Source: Dipetalonema caudispina (Eukaryota > Nematoda > Chromadorea > Rhabditida > Onchocercidae). From it: 26,342 nt of DNA. This document shows positions 10,701 through 21,832 of the stretch, piece by piece. The notes beneath the pieces were generated by a model, which searched no databases, was not told the origin of the DNA, and saw nothing but the letters and a program-made list of their open reading frames with translations. The DNA lies in NCBI GenBank assembly GCA_013365325.1, contig JABVXV010000566.1:1-26342 (forward strand). Direction: 5' to 3'. A program made the position numbers and the translations under genes. Every line of letters begins with the position of its first letter. Position 1 is the stretch's first letter.

Positions 10701-13700
10701 TTAATTCGTCTTCAGCCGCAGTTGTCGAGTTTTCATAATTCTAAAATGAATCCTCTCCAACTCGACGTCGTCCAAGTCAAGGTTAGTGACCTGAAATCAA
10801 CTTTTATCCAAGACGTGATCCAGGGATTTTGGTGAAAAACATTCGCCGATCAAAGATAATGAGTGAATTACGGGACATAAGGATTTCCTTCCTCTAAAAC
10901 TGTTTAAAGTTTGTTTGAACCAATGTCTTTTGGGTACCTTTTGGATAAGAAAATCTTCAGTCATTATTTTATCAGGAAGATTCTTCAGCCGTGTCACAAT
11001 CGAATGAAAGTCATTAAACTCTCTTAGCTGGTCATTCGTACGGAGACCATAGCGAAACAAAACCACTGCTATTTTGAACAGTACTTTAACGCCTGAAAAT
11101 TCATATATCACAACTCACTGCAAATAATTCTAATTCATACATATGTATGATCATTTGAAGGACTTATGATGCTATCAAACTATTCTGTTCGATTGACTCA
11201 CTGCGTAGGCTCTGCCAACCGTTCAGACTGCTTGATAGCTACAATCTATTAAGAAATAAAGATTAAATACATGCTTTCAGTAATTAATTTTTATGCAGGG
11301 ATAAGAAAGTGTCCATTCAGGAACAATAAATAATAAATTCGAGATTAAAAGCTTGCGATGAATATATATCTACAGTTGTGCAAAATAAACCATCAGCGAT
11401 ACTGCATATCACTTGATGAGTAATGCAACAACTGCTAGAAACTAGTCATATTCATACATCAACTCATTTGAAATGGAACTCTGCGATCACAACAATGGAT
11501 TTAGTACTTGTTCGAACATTAAAAAGACATTTAATGTGAATCAGACGGCAGTATTGGCATAGTCCCATTTATACTAGTGCGGGTATCATTTCTTGATACC
11601 CATACTTATTTTTGCTACTCAGAAATACTAATTAATTACTAGACATACACAGCACTAACTTTCATTTACTTCTTAAACGCATCCGTAATATTCATTACAA
11701 AAAAAAAGCTGGTATTTCTATAAGGTAACCTTCGCAAAAAAACATATCCCATACTCGAAGTACTGTCGGCCATGGAAGAGTTCGGCAGAAAATACACATA
11801 AACCATTCAACCATATAAAGTACTGGTTCAACGCGATGTTTCTTCTTCAAAAAAAGTATTATTAAGAAAAATTTTTTTTTCTTTTTTTTTTCCCCTGTAC
11901 AAACTTATAAGTATTATCAAAAAAATAAACGAACCAAATGTCTATAACTAAAGCGTGATTTATCTTTTAGCACTTGAAATAGAATGTCACCATCGATTTG
12001 TATAGCCTCCTGTAAATGTTATTATGGAATAAGCAGACTTCCAAATAGTACCATATTGTCATTCCCGAATATCCGATTCATTTGTTTGAATCATTCCTTC
12101 ACCATGTTAGTTAGGAATGTATCTCATTTTCTACTTAGTCCTTCTGGGTGTTTCTCGGAAATAAAAACTTAAGTTCCAATAAAGCGTATATCTACGTACT
12201 CATTGCATCAGTAAAACAGAAAACGAAAGCGTGACATGTGACGAGCACATTTACTAAGGAAATTTGCAAAAAACGTACAAGACCAGCACTATAGTAACCC
12301 GGTAAATATTTATGACAGATTTGTACAAAACAGTAAAAGGCATCACGCAATGGCATATGCATAAGCAAAACAGCAGCAACAGGAGCCTGTCCTTGACAGT
12401 AACCTTCTTCAGGATGTAGTACCGTGTACGCCTTAAGTAATTCGAACAAATCTGATTTTCTGCAAAATATTAATATAAAACTAATTAAGTAGTGAAACAG
12501 AAGATTCTATCTCTACAATGCATATAATACATAACTACAGCAGAAAGTTAATATAGTAAATGAGAAATTCTAAGACTTTCTGGTTTCGCAGCATAGACAT
12601 TATCATCCATGTAATTGCAGTGAAAGGAAGTTGAAGGATGAAAATCTACCTTTCGATATAACGAACACATTTTCACTATAGCAAAACATACCCTCCTTTT
12701 CCATAAGGTCCAGAACGAGAAAACATGACATGTTCCGGAAATTGTCGATTTAAATCCTTCTTAATATCTTCAACCCATCGAGGGTCACCCGGTTGACTAC
12801 TCACTTCCTAAAAGCATGGAACGATCTCACTGATTGTAAATGTAAACGTTTGCTTGAAAAGTGAGTTTTTGTTAAAGACGATATTCGGTTTTGGATTTCT
12901 CCATTGACAATTATAGAAAAGTAAAATAGATGGGTTGTTAACCTCAAAAACGTGTTTATTAACACTAAATTCCATATGGAATGCGGCACCGCATAAGTGT
13001 TTCCAAGCTCGACCACGTAATGATGGTGGTATACCTTTGCGGCAACGTTCCCTTACTTTTTCATACTTGTTGTCCATGAAATAAGACCAATTTGAGAGCA
13101 TATGCAACCATTTCTTTTCACGCTTCCGTAGCGTTTCCAAGTCTACTGCAACTTCACGATTCCTGCAACAAACATAAAATATTCATGACAAGCAAATCAT
13201 AATTTTTATCCTCAAATTCCTTCAGTGTCAACAATTTTTCTGTTACAGTTTTTTTTTTTTCAAATATTACATAAATGATCCAAAAATCGATGGTCTGTTT
13301 CGCTGTAAAAGTCAATAATCAATTCAGTGATCTTAATTGTACAAATATTATTAAGTCATAAACTTTCTCCTGTTATACAGATCGGCTTGTAAAGTTTACC
13401 AAAGACTAACAAAGCTATCTGATCAGCTCCAAGATCCCAGTCCATAACTTTGATAAATCAAATTGTTCGTTAAAATGTAATAACTGGTTTACAACCACCA
13501 ATAACAACATGAGGTGACAGATGAACATAAGAAAGACGAACATATTGTCTGGATTTCGTATGAAACCAAAAGCATCAATTCGAGAATTCTGAAAAAATTC
13601 CGCCAATGATGGGTGGGCCGCATTCGCTTCGTATTCATTACTCTCTTCTTTATCTTTCTCTAGATCATGCTGCATCGAGGAATGCTCATTTCGTCCCACA

Positions 13701-14016
13701 ACCGACTGCGTATCCGCTTCTGAGGTGTCACTTCGCTCGTTTTGCTAAGAATAAAATTATTTAAAACTACTCGCAACGTCAGCAAAAACATGCAGTCCAT
13801 AGATGTAGCGGAAAACAAATGATATGGAAAGTGATGCGGAAAATGACATGAACCAGTACGCTTCCATTTCAGTATTTAATGCAAAAAGTATTAGCTAACC
13901 AGTGATCCATCTGTTGCAATCACTACAGATGTGCTTATTGTACTGATCAATTTCCGTTCACCATTTCGATCAGTGGTGCCTAAGAGCGGCAGATTATTTT
14001 CATTACCAGTATCCAT
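10701..14016 (-). CDS. tbc-10: TBC1D10-type Rab GTPase-activating protein, 423 aa
   Basis: Rab GAPs of this family speed GTP hydrolysis on membrane Rabs (Rab35, Rab27 and Rab8 for the human TBC1D10 proteins; RAB-35 in C. elegans). Exons: 14016-13900, 13744-13542, 13162-12943, 12807-12692, 12459-12279, 12009-11935, 11844-11730, 11092-10938, 10790-10701. All phases agree. The TBC domain spans about residues 148-380. Seen in order: [11 protein letters not shown] (150-160), IKKDLNR (195-201) with the catalytic Arg finger R201, and GYCQG (238-242) with the Gln finger Q241. KYLPGYY and [10 protein letters not shown] follow. The pre-domain DAFGFI and [11 protein letters not shown] segments are diagnostic of TBC1D10. 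The protein ends soon after the domain ([18 protein letters not shown]), so the long C-terminal tail of human EPI64 with its PDZ ligand is absent. The symbol follows the C. elegans name and assumes orthology. Confidence 0.92.
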
Positions 14017-14019
14017 CCT
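14017..14019 (-). promoter_or_regulatory. Possible trans-splice acceptor at the TBC gene start
   Basis: On the minus strand the start codon is preceded by GTTATAG, leaving one base between AG and ATG. That spacing suits spliced-leader addition. The upstream stretch is A-rich rather than pyrimidine-rich, so the site is weak. An upstream 5' UTR exon is an alternative. Confidence 0.35.
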
Positions 14020-15460
14020 ATAACTTTGTTTCTTTTAATTTCCAAAAGTATAAAAGAAATGCAGGTGTTGCACCGAAGTTCAGAAAATCTGCGAAAGAAT
14101 CAAGTTGTGTTCCAAAATTGTTAGTTAATTTTAATATTCTGGCTATTTTACCATCCATTCCATCTATGGCATACAGCAAATATTCGAAGGATATTCATTC
14201 AGGTTGTTTGATCCTGCCTTTATACTTTCTCTTTTGACATGAGTTACCCCTCAAATGCTATTTTAGTATCAAATTAGAAAAGGTAAGATAAAACAGCAAT
14301 ATGATGAATATATTGGGTAATTACTAGAAGATTTCAAGATAGAATAAATTAAGTGCGAATAGGATTTACTGATATAATAGGTGAAATTTGCATCCGAATT
14401 TCGTATCTAATCTGAAAACTTCACTCCCATTGGGAAAAGATAAAGTTACAGCATGACTGTATCATCTTCTTACAAACAAACTCTCCGTTTATATATAAAT
14501 TTCTATATCTTCACACATCAATACGAACACGTACGTATAAAGCCGAGACGTGAATTCCAGGCAGCACGAAGTCCCCACTGTCTAATTGTCACAACAATAA
14601 ATAGCGGAATAAAGGTTAAACTGTTTCGCGGCTGGCCGATATTATGTTTGTTGTTGCTATCTTCTATACTTACGGTTGAATGAAGTGTAACTTGGACGAC
14701 TGTTATTTTACGTTAATTGCAAGTTGACGTGGATGATGTATAAGTTTTCAGTTACATTTTATAAGCTGTAATTGTGTAGCACTGAATTGATGAATATACA
14801 CGTACGAGATATACGTACTATTCGCCGTAAGTCTGCGATATTTTCTGGTTAATCATTAGAATAATTATCAACTTCTAAATGATCAACTGAATAGTTTTTA
14901 TTGTGAGCAGCGACCATTTGGCAACCGTTTAAAGATAATACCAATAATAATCGAATAGGAATTGTTTTCGAGGGGTTAATTAAATGGATATTGTTACCTG
15001 TAGAAACTTATCTCGTTATTGTCAAACTTTGTTGAGATGTTACGGAACCAATAAAAACAAAAAATAGCGCTCTAAAAATTTGACATAGTTCATTGCAAAA
15101 TCACAGCTCAGTTATTCCGAATGTATTTTTGTGGGAAAAGAAGAAAGAATTTTAATATGGTAGTAATTTTGAATAGTGGATGGGATGTTTGAAGAGAATT
15201 CTTATTAATGATATTCTATATCAGAGAGCTCAACAATGAAATGGTTAGTGTAGAAGAAATGAAAAATTTATGTTGAAAGTAAGCTTTAACAGTTATACAG
15301 TCACCTTGGCTGATGATTCTGGTCATTTCCAAAGAAATGGCTTTCCAAGCAGATAACCACTGTTGTGATTTGTAACTTCGCATATCCAAGTCAAAAAAAC
15401 AGATCAGTCGGACATTCTCACCAAACTAATAAGAAGGCCAGAAAATTAATTATCGGGTAA

Positions 15461-15651
15461 ACCGGTTAGAAGCATCTTATTGATTAATCTTATATGCAAA
15501 CATTAGACAGTTTGATAGCCGAAACAAACTTATTAGCGAAGTGTTTTTTGATTCAATTAGCACATTGGGATTAAAGTGAAGTATTATGCAAGCAAAAAAG
15601 TGCACTTCGGTTATGAATGGTTTGCGAAGCGAAATTTAACTCAAACTCGGC
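15461..15651. repeat. Dispersed repeat, copy A
   Basis: Two parts. Positions 15494-15531 match 26048-26085 at 33 of 38 bases, and a third divergent copy lies near 24719. Positions 15531-15651 are identical, base for base, to 26222-26342. In this copy the two parts touch; in the copy at the window end they are about 135 bases apart. No terminal inverted repeats or transposase are visible, so the element class is unknown. A short hairpin (CTTCG/CGAAG arms at about 15605 and 15624) lies inside the identical part. Confidence 0.9.
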
Positions 15652-16940
15652 GTTATGAAAAAGAATTGCTGATAGCGATGACTTTTATTTCTACCAGACA
15701 TTAGGCCCGTCGGACGTACCCCTTCTATGCTCTTAGAACCTTCTTTCATCTTATCAATCTATTACGAATTAGTAAATGATGTCACGTTTACAGAAAGATG
15801 ACGTACGTGAAATTATCTCATTTCATCATACCATTGGCTCAATCCTTCCTCTTTATTCTGTGTTTTTTGTTTTAATTTCAGATCTATCAATTCTGACTTC
15901 ACTTCCTCCCTATTCGAAGATATATATATATATCAGTGACTGGTGGAAATACTGCTAGCAGTTCTACGATGAGTACCTGAAATATCCCTTTCTCATTTCA
16001 TTTCAAACTTTCAAATTGTATGCCTCAATGAACTTTGGCATCTCCCAATTGTTTTTTCAAGCTTTTAACAACATGGCAATGTTGGTGACGAAAATAAACC
16101 AATTAAATAACAGCATGAACTGTTCAACATTTTGCTTTAAACAAGTAGTGCTAACTTGAAAGTAGTCATCTTGTTTGCTTATAATTACCAATTTATCTGT
16201 GTAATAAGCTAAGATCTATCCATCATTTGTTAATTACACATATAAAATTTTTACATTGTTGTATGCTTACATCGGTTTTTAAACATAATTGCTATGATGA
16301 CTACAGTATACCTACTCAATAATTTTATCCAAAATGATATGAGAAATCAGAAATCATCAAACGAATGAATACATGCACTACGAACAAAGTACAATATCTG
16401 ATAATTGTGTTATACAGCAATTCATTGTCAATCTGTTCATTTTGTCATTCAAAAAGACTCAAAATCAATTTCATATTCATATTCGAATAGTATATGATGT
16501 TTCCTTTCTCAAATTAATTCTTCAGAAGTATTAGGCTTTTACTGGTGAATCTATTGCCTATTTGATTAAAAATGTAAAATAATGCCACTGAATGACCAAT
16601 AAAAGTAGTGATGAATATTGAATAAAATCATTGGAAATTAAGATACCTTAATTAGGTAATAGTAATTTTCAGAATTTTCACTTGAAATTATGCTTTTGAG
16701 GAATAAGAATTTTTTAAATTTCAAATCAAGGAATTGAAAAGCGATCTGGAGGATTTTCATAATATTGCTAGTATCATAGATACAAAGTATGTAATATGAT
16801 TAACTAAAGGATTTAATTCGTAATTTGAAAATTATTTTAAAATTGAACAGAAATGAAAAAAGAAAGCAAGAACTAAATGGAAAAGTAACAATGATGCAAA
16901 TTTATCCTACAAACAGCAAATATATCAATTCAGTAGATTG

Positions 16941-19900
16941 CTATTCTGCTCCTTCACTATGATAGTATGTAACTACCGCGCCAGTCAACTACAATATACA
17001 GAAGAACTTATTAGAGCAAATTATAAATTTTTGTCACTCTTACTCCTACTAAATCTTTTCATATTTAAATTTCTAAAGTGAAGTTATCTCTATGAAGTAC
17101 TCAAGAATTAATTGATCTTACTGTTCCGCAAGCTATTTCGAAGTTATCTGGATGCCAGCTAGAATCACACAATATAGTTCCCTGTTTCCGAAGTTTTTGC
17201 ACTTCACCAGTGACAATATCGAAAACTGCAAAATGAATGAAAATTAATGGAATAGAAATTTACTTAAATTAATAAACATTGTTAATAATGTGCTCAAAAC
17301 TTACTGTAAACATTCCCACTTGAACTATTAGCATAAACATAACGATGTCCAGTAATTTGTGGTGAAAATCTGGCACGCCACAAAAAATCTGCCTCTTCTT
17401 TTCTCCCTGTTTCTAGGAATATATAATATAAATACCTTTAGCCAACTTAAAAATAATCATGCCTTCTTCTTCTGTTCTATTTTAATTTTTTCTTTTCTTT
17501 GTTATTGCTATCGATTGATAAAACTTTTTTATATAAATTTTCAGAATAAATTTTAAAATAAATTCATGAATAAAATAAGTTTACGCTATATAACCTTCGC
17601 CAAAATGCGACGTTACTTCATCTTGCTGTCGATAAATATCACATGGCTTATTCTAAAAATCAAAAATTAATACCAACAACGGTAACAATATGCTATATCT
17701 AAATTCAGCATTACGGAACAAATCATATAATGTTACTCAAAAAATCTGTTAAAACCACTGAAATTACCTAATCTTCAATAATGTTGATTTACATCTAGCA
17801 GTCACATTCACGTTACAATCTTTACATTGTGACATGTGCTAAATAATTATAACGAAATTCAATGATGCACCTCGAAAAATCGTAAATCCCAAGCGTCAAT
17901 TCTGCCACCGCAAGTGGAGGATGTAACAGCGTACATATCTTGACTATCACTATCGATATTAGCTACATTATATGAATGAGTAGCAGTCATTAGAACAGGA
18001 ATGTTATTGCTATTTGAACGGCTATCCCACACCTAAACGTAATGATTTAAGGATTTACGTAAGTCAAATTAGTTGGAATGACCTATCTGTTATCGAGCAG
18101 TCATCTGAAAATTAAAGTTCCAAAACAACAAACTTTGTTTCTTTCAAATATTACAAGCATATCTACCGTTTTATTTATGAATAATTTCATTCGTTATATC
18201 ATCACATATGGATATATGAAAAATGCCATACTATAAAGCTTTTTTCTTTGTCAACGAATATTTCCTTCTCTCTCAATACAGCGTTTTTTCAAAAAAGACA
18301 CTCAAGAACTTTCTAGCCATAGATTCTGAACGTTAGAAGTTGTATATACTGTCAACTCGTTATCGTTAAATGAGTGAATATAACGATTCGTATGAATATA
18401 TATTTATAACTTTCGATAACGTCATTCAAGTGTATAGTAAATCATTTTAGTTATATGGTAATTTGCATAACTTTGTCATATTTTAAAATTACTATATATC
18501 ATTTAACACTTGAAAGCAAATAAATTGATTCACCTTCCAAAAACGATCGGAACTTCCAGTGTAAAAAATATTAGGATTAGCTTTAGAGCAACTAATCGCC
18601 GTAATATCCCTTTCATGAGCTTGGAACTGAAATCAGTCGCCTTTACGTTTCAACCTTCATATTTTAATTCATCAAATTCAATTTTGCATTTCGATTACTG
18701 ACTTTAACTGCGATTCTTTCATCCAGTTGATATACAACTTTCTCATACATTGCCTGACACACATTTTATGTTCCTCAACATTATTCAATTACTTCCATCA
18801 TAAAGTTATGGGAACAGAACAAAATTTCATCCGTTGGAAATTTTGAACTAACAAAAATACATACCGAATAACGACTTGGTCGTTCGATACCCATGATGCT
18901 TATACGACCGCCCGATTCAACAACTAAAAGAGAGCTGTCATCCATATTGAAACATAGGGATGAACATACATTCCTGAAATTTTCCCAGTTAAAAGCAAAG
19001 AAAGGAGTAAAAAAGCGTGAAATTTGATAAGGAACAAACAATCATTTGGTTGATTCAAAATGAAATAAATTTTATTATAAATAGTATTGAAACTAATTAA
19101 ATATCAAACTTTTCAAATTGATAAGAGAGGGAAAAGAATGAAATAATTTACCATCTTAAAGCTGCTATTGGTTGTAGCAAATGAAATAAATTCCAACGTG
19201 CTGCCTCCTGAATTCGATCAATATGAAAGTAATAAACTGTAATAAATAAATCATCATTATTATTATCATTATTACTGATGATGATTTATTCCTATTCTTG
19301 TAAATGAAATGTTATACTTTCGGGAATTATAATTCAGTTCATTTATCATATTGAAAACAAAGAAAAAAATTGAAGAGATAAGAAAAACAAAGATACCGTA
19401 TGCATCAAGTGTTGTGTAAGCAAGATGTTCACCCTTTGAACTACGAGTAATATCAGTAACAGTACAATTAGCACTTGGAAGATCACTTCTATTCAACAAC
19501 TGATAGTAATGCGGTCTTTGTCGAATATAAAAAGTTAAAATGTTGTCTGGAAGAATTTTGTAAATTTCATTTAAAGCAAAGGAGCGACGTAAAATATGAT
19601 GAAATATAAAATCTATAAACCACGAAAAATTTACTGACCAGTGGTCAGAATACAACAATGCAATAATTGACAAATTTAATGAAGTATGTAGTAAAGAGCA
19701 ATTTAAATGATCATTTTATTAATTTCTTAGATCTGATGTTATGACTAATAAATTTTCGAAATTTTACAAGCATTTATATTTCACTTTCTGATTGGCGTTT
19801 TGAGTCCTCCCTGATATGACAGAAATTCTGCCAGGTCAAATAGACTTTACATAATATAATAAATTCAATCTTGCTAGCCTTGTAAGTATTAGGGAAGATT

Positions 19901-20402
19901 TCCTACGGAACCAAAGTCTATTAAAAAATTAGTTTTATTGGCAAAGTTTCACCTTGACTTAGAGAGACTAATTTCTCGGATTTTAAATGCATACAGCGCA
20001 ACAATGGGACATGAGTCACTGCTGTCATCTCCTCGCGATTTGGGAAAAATCTGCATTGTTAGTAGTAATGAGATTCAAATAAATTAAAAGTAACAAAGTT
20101 TCATAATTAGACATGTTTAGAACTGAAGTAATAGCTTATATCATTCTGAGACCGATTCTTTTTGTCGTAGAAAATCATCAATGATTATTCTGAATGAAAT
20201 TAAAAAAATCCAAAAACCTATTAGCTAAATTAGCTTTTTCAGTCACTGTGAAAGTACCGCATCTGTTTGATGTAGATATTCTGTGGTGACCTAACTGTTT
20301 TCTACGTTTTCCCATTTCACGGCTTCTTACCATGCCTCCAATTGACATCTTTGGTAACGTTGCGCCCGATTCAGCTGATATCCATCTTCTTAAACCCAAC
20401 AT
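16941..20402 (-). CDS. wdr-23: WDR23/DCAF11 orthologue, CUL4-DDB1 substrate receptor, 397 aa
   Basis: WDR-23 recruits targets to the CUL4-DDB1 ubiquitin ligase; in C. elegans it represses the stress factor SKN-1 and its human counterpart acts on NRF2 (family knowledge). Exons: 20402-20218, 20050-19953, 19546-19397, 19236-19152, 18973-18865, 18626-18534, 18032-17871, 17652-17595, 17406-17305, 17225-17122, 16988-16941. Phases all agree. Seen: RFFPNREEM (62-70), matching the DCAF11 segment before the propeller; SFQAHERDITAI; and two DWD boxes, WDSR (242-245) and WDLR (288-291), which contact DDB1. Then RFSPQITGHRYVY, GNVYIFDIVTGEV and SSWHPDNFEIACGT follow. The last exon has only 15 codons plus stop. 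At 397 aa it is clearly shorter than human DCAF11 (about 546), mostly at the N-terminus and the end. An additional 5' exon cannot be excluded. Confidence 0.91.
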
Positions 20403-20416
20403 GCTCTGATAAAAGC
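20403..20416 (-). promoter_or_regulatory. Likely trans-splice acceptor of the WDR23 gene
   Basis: On the minus strand, TGCTTTTATCAG lies immediately before AGC and the start ATG, leaving a 3-base leader after the AG at 20406-20407. The pyrimidine-rich stretch and very short distance are typical of nematode spliced-leader acceptors. A cis acceptor from an undetected 5' exon would look the same. Confidence 0.55.
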
Positions 20417-21820
20417 AGGAATTATTCTGCAGAATTCATACTTAAAATATCAGAGATAGAATAGACACACAATTTAATTAATTTATGAATGTAATGTACC
20501 TTTTTCTTTTTTGATAATAGTAAGTGGAAATTATAAATTAAATGATTGGAATCTACTTATGATAATGTAATACGAATTACTTTGAAAGAAAGACAAAACG
20601 AATGCTGCAACAAAAAAAAAATTGGTTATAAAATTGATTTTCATTGAAGAAGGATGAAATATAAATGTTGTTTGATAGCATCGAAAAATTACTTTAATTT
20701 CATCGCGACGAAAAAGACAGAAATTGGATCAAGCTTGTGTATTTTGAATTCAAAATAAATGAGTAGGATTTGATCGTTACTAAAAATCCGAAAGGTAAAA
20801 GTGATGAGGAAAATCTAACCATTTAGAAAAGCATTTTTTTTTTAAACGCTCAAAAGACACTTGCAATGTATTTTGAAAATTTAGATTTACCTTTCATAAT
20901 AATAAATTTAGTAAATATTTATAGATAATGTATCTTATTTGCTTGCATTCCCTGTATAGGTGAAATAACGAAAAAGTACGAATAAATTTCATTAGTACTT
21001 TTGCCTATTTTTTATTAATTTTTAAAATTTTCTTTTATTTTTTCATGCACCACTGGTGCCCTCTGAACGGTTAGTTTCATCATCAAAAGTGTAGCATTTC
21101 TTAATCATTCTTAGATTTGTAACTAATAAATTTTAATTATGCATCACTGCAAATAATGATGGATTGAATGAATAAGATTTCATTTGTTATGCCTTCTTAT
21201 TGTTATGATACGTAGAAGTCGAGGAAATTATCTACCCAGGAGGACAAAATTCTACGACACATTTGGACAAAAATTAACACCGATAATCATAAAAATTGAC
21301 AATCATTGAAAAATTTAAAATGAAAAGATGGCATCCACAACCGTAAAAGGATCAAATAACACAAACGTATCGTTGAGGGGTCAAACGGAAAATAAATATT
21401 AGACTATCATGATTCCTTACAATTATGATAACTAGCAATTAATTATGATCATGACTAATGAGATTACATATACGGATCAATCAGTCTTTCCCGCTTCACC
21501 ATGATCCACCATTTCTTGGGAGGTACTTTACATAAATTTGCATAAAATTTCGTAATAATCAATGATAAAAAAGAAGCTAAGCTAATATCGTCCTTTGACA
21601 ATCTTCGGACATTTGCTACCGGTTGCATTTGATTTGATCTATTCGGTATTTTATTTATGATAGGTTTTGTTGCAAGTTGGAAACATTACCAAATTTTCTT
21701 TGTATCGAATTCCAAAGAACAATTTTTTTTTTCAGATTCCTACGGGTTGCCAAAGCTCAGTTCCCAATAAAATCGTTGAATGATATTTGCTTTATCTATA
21801 TCAAAAATTTCTATTGAAGC

Positions 21821-21832
21821 AATTTTTTAGAA
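21821..21832 (+). promoter_or_regulatory. Trans-splice acceptor two bases before an ATG
   Basis: AATTTTTTAG followed by AA and ATG. A T-rich tract ending in AG directly before the start codon is the nematode outron acceptor pattern. It supports both the chosen start codon and transcription of the gene that follows. Confidence 0.65.

Larger units (their letters stand above)
14017..16940. other. Intergenic between TBC gene and WDR23 gene
   Basis: About 2.9 kb of AT-rich DNA. The left edge should carry the promoter of the TBC gene, and the right edge the 3' UTR of the WDR23 gene. In that UTR an ATTAAA poly(A) signal variant on the minus strand lies at 16812-16817, about 125 bases past the stop codon. 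Apart from the repeat copy at 15461-15651 I see no gene. Short open frames at 14453-14683 and 15776-15958 lack support. Confidence 0.6.
20403..21832. other. Divergent intergenic region, WDR23 gene / membrane-protein gene
   Basis: About 1.4 kb between two divergently transcribed start codons, so it probably carries both promoters. It is very AT-rich with T and A homopolymers, for example at 20609-20619 and 20834-20844. I see no further gene, RNA gene or organised repeat in it. Confidence 0.6.

Noticed and set aside
14453..14683. 76-codon plus-strand frame with a hydrophobic end
   Set aside because: No homology recognised, no splice signals, isolated in intergenic DNA.
15575..15651. Resemblance of the 121-bp repeat, minus strand, to a spliced-leader RNA gene: GCCGAGTTTGAG near one end and ACTTTTTTG resembling an Sm site
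   Set aside because: The leader-like piece matches only part of nematode SL1, is followed by TT instead of the required GT donor, and the expected stem order is not evident.
15636..15749. 37-codon minus-strand open frame ending inside the repeat copy A
   Set aside because: Too short, no splice or family support, and its end lies in repeated DNA.
1..20402. Possible nematode operon of the three minus-strand genes
   Set aside because: Gene spacing is 1.8-2.9 kb, far above the roughly 100 bases typical of nematode operons, and a tRNA gene intervenes.
20403..21832. ATGATAAT and ATGATAAA matches to the SKN-1 motif upstream of the WDR23 gene, suggesting feedback
   Set aside because: This degenerate AT-rich motif is expected about once or more by chance in 1.4 kb of such DNA.
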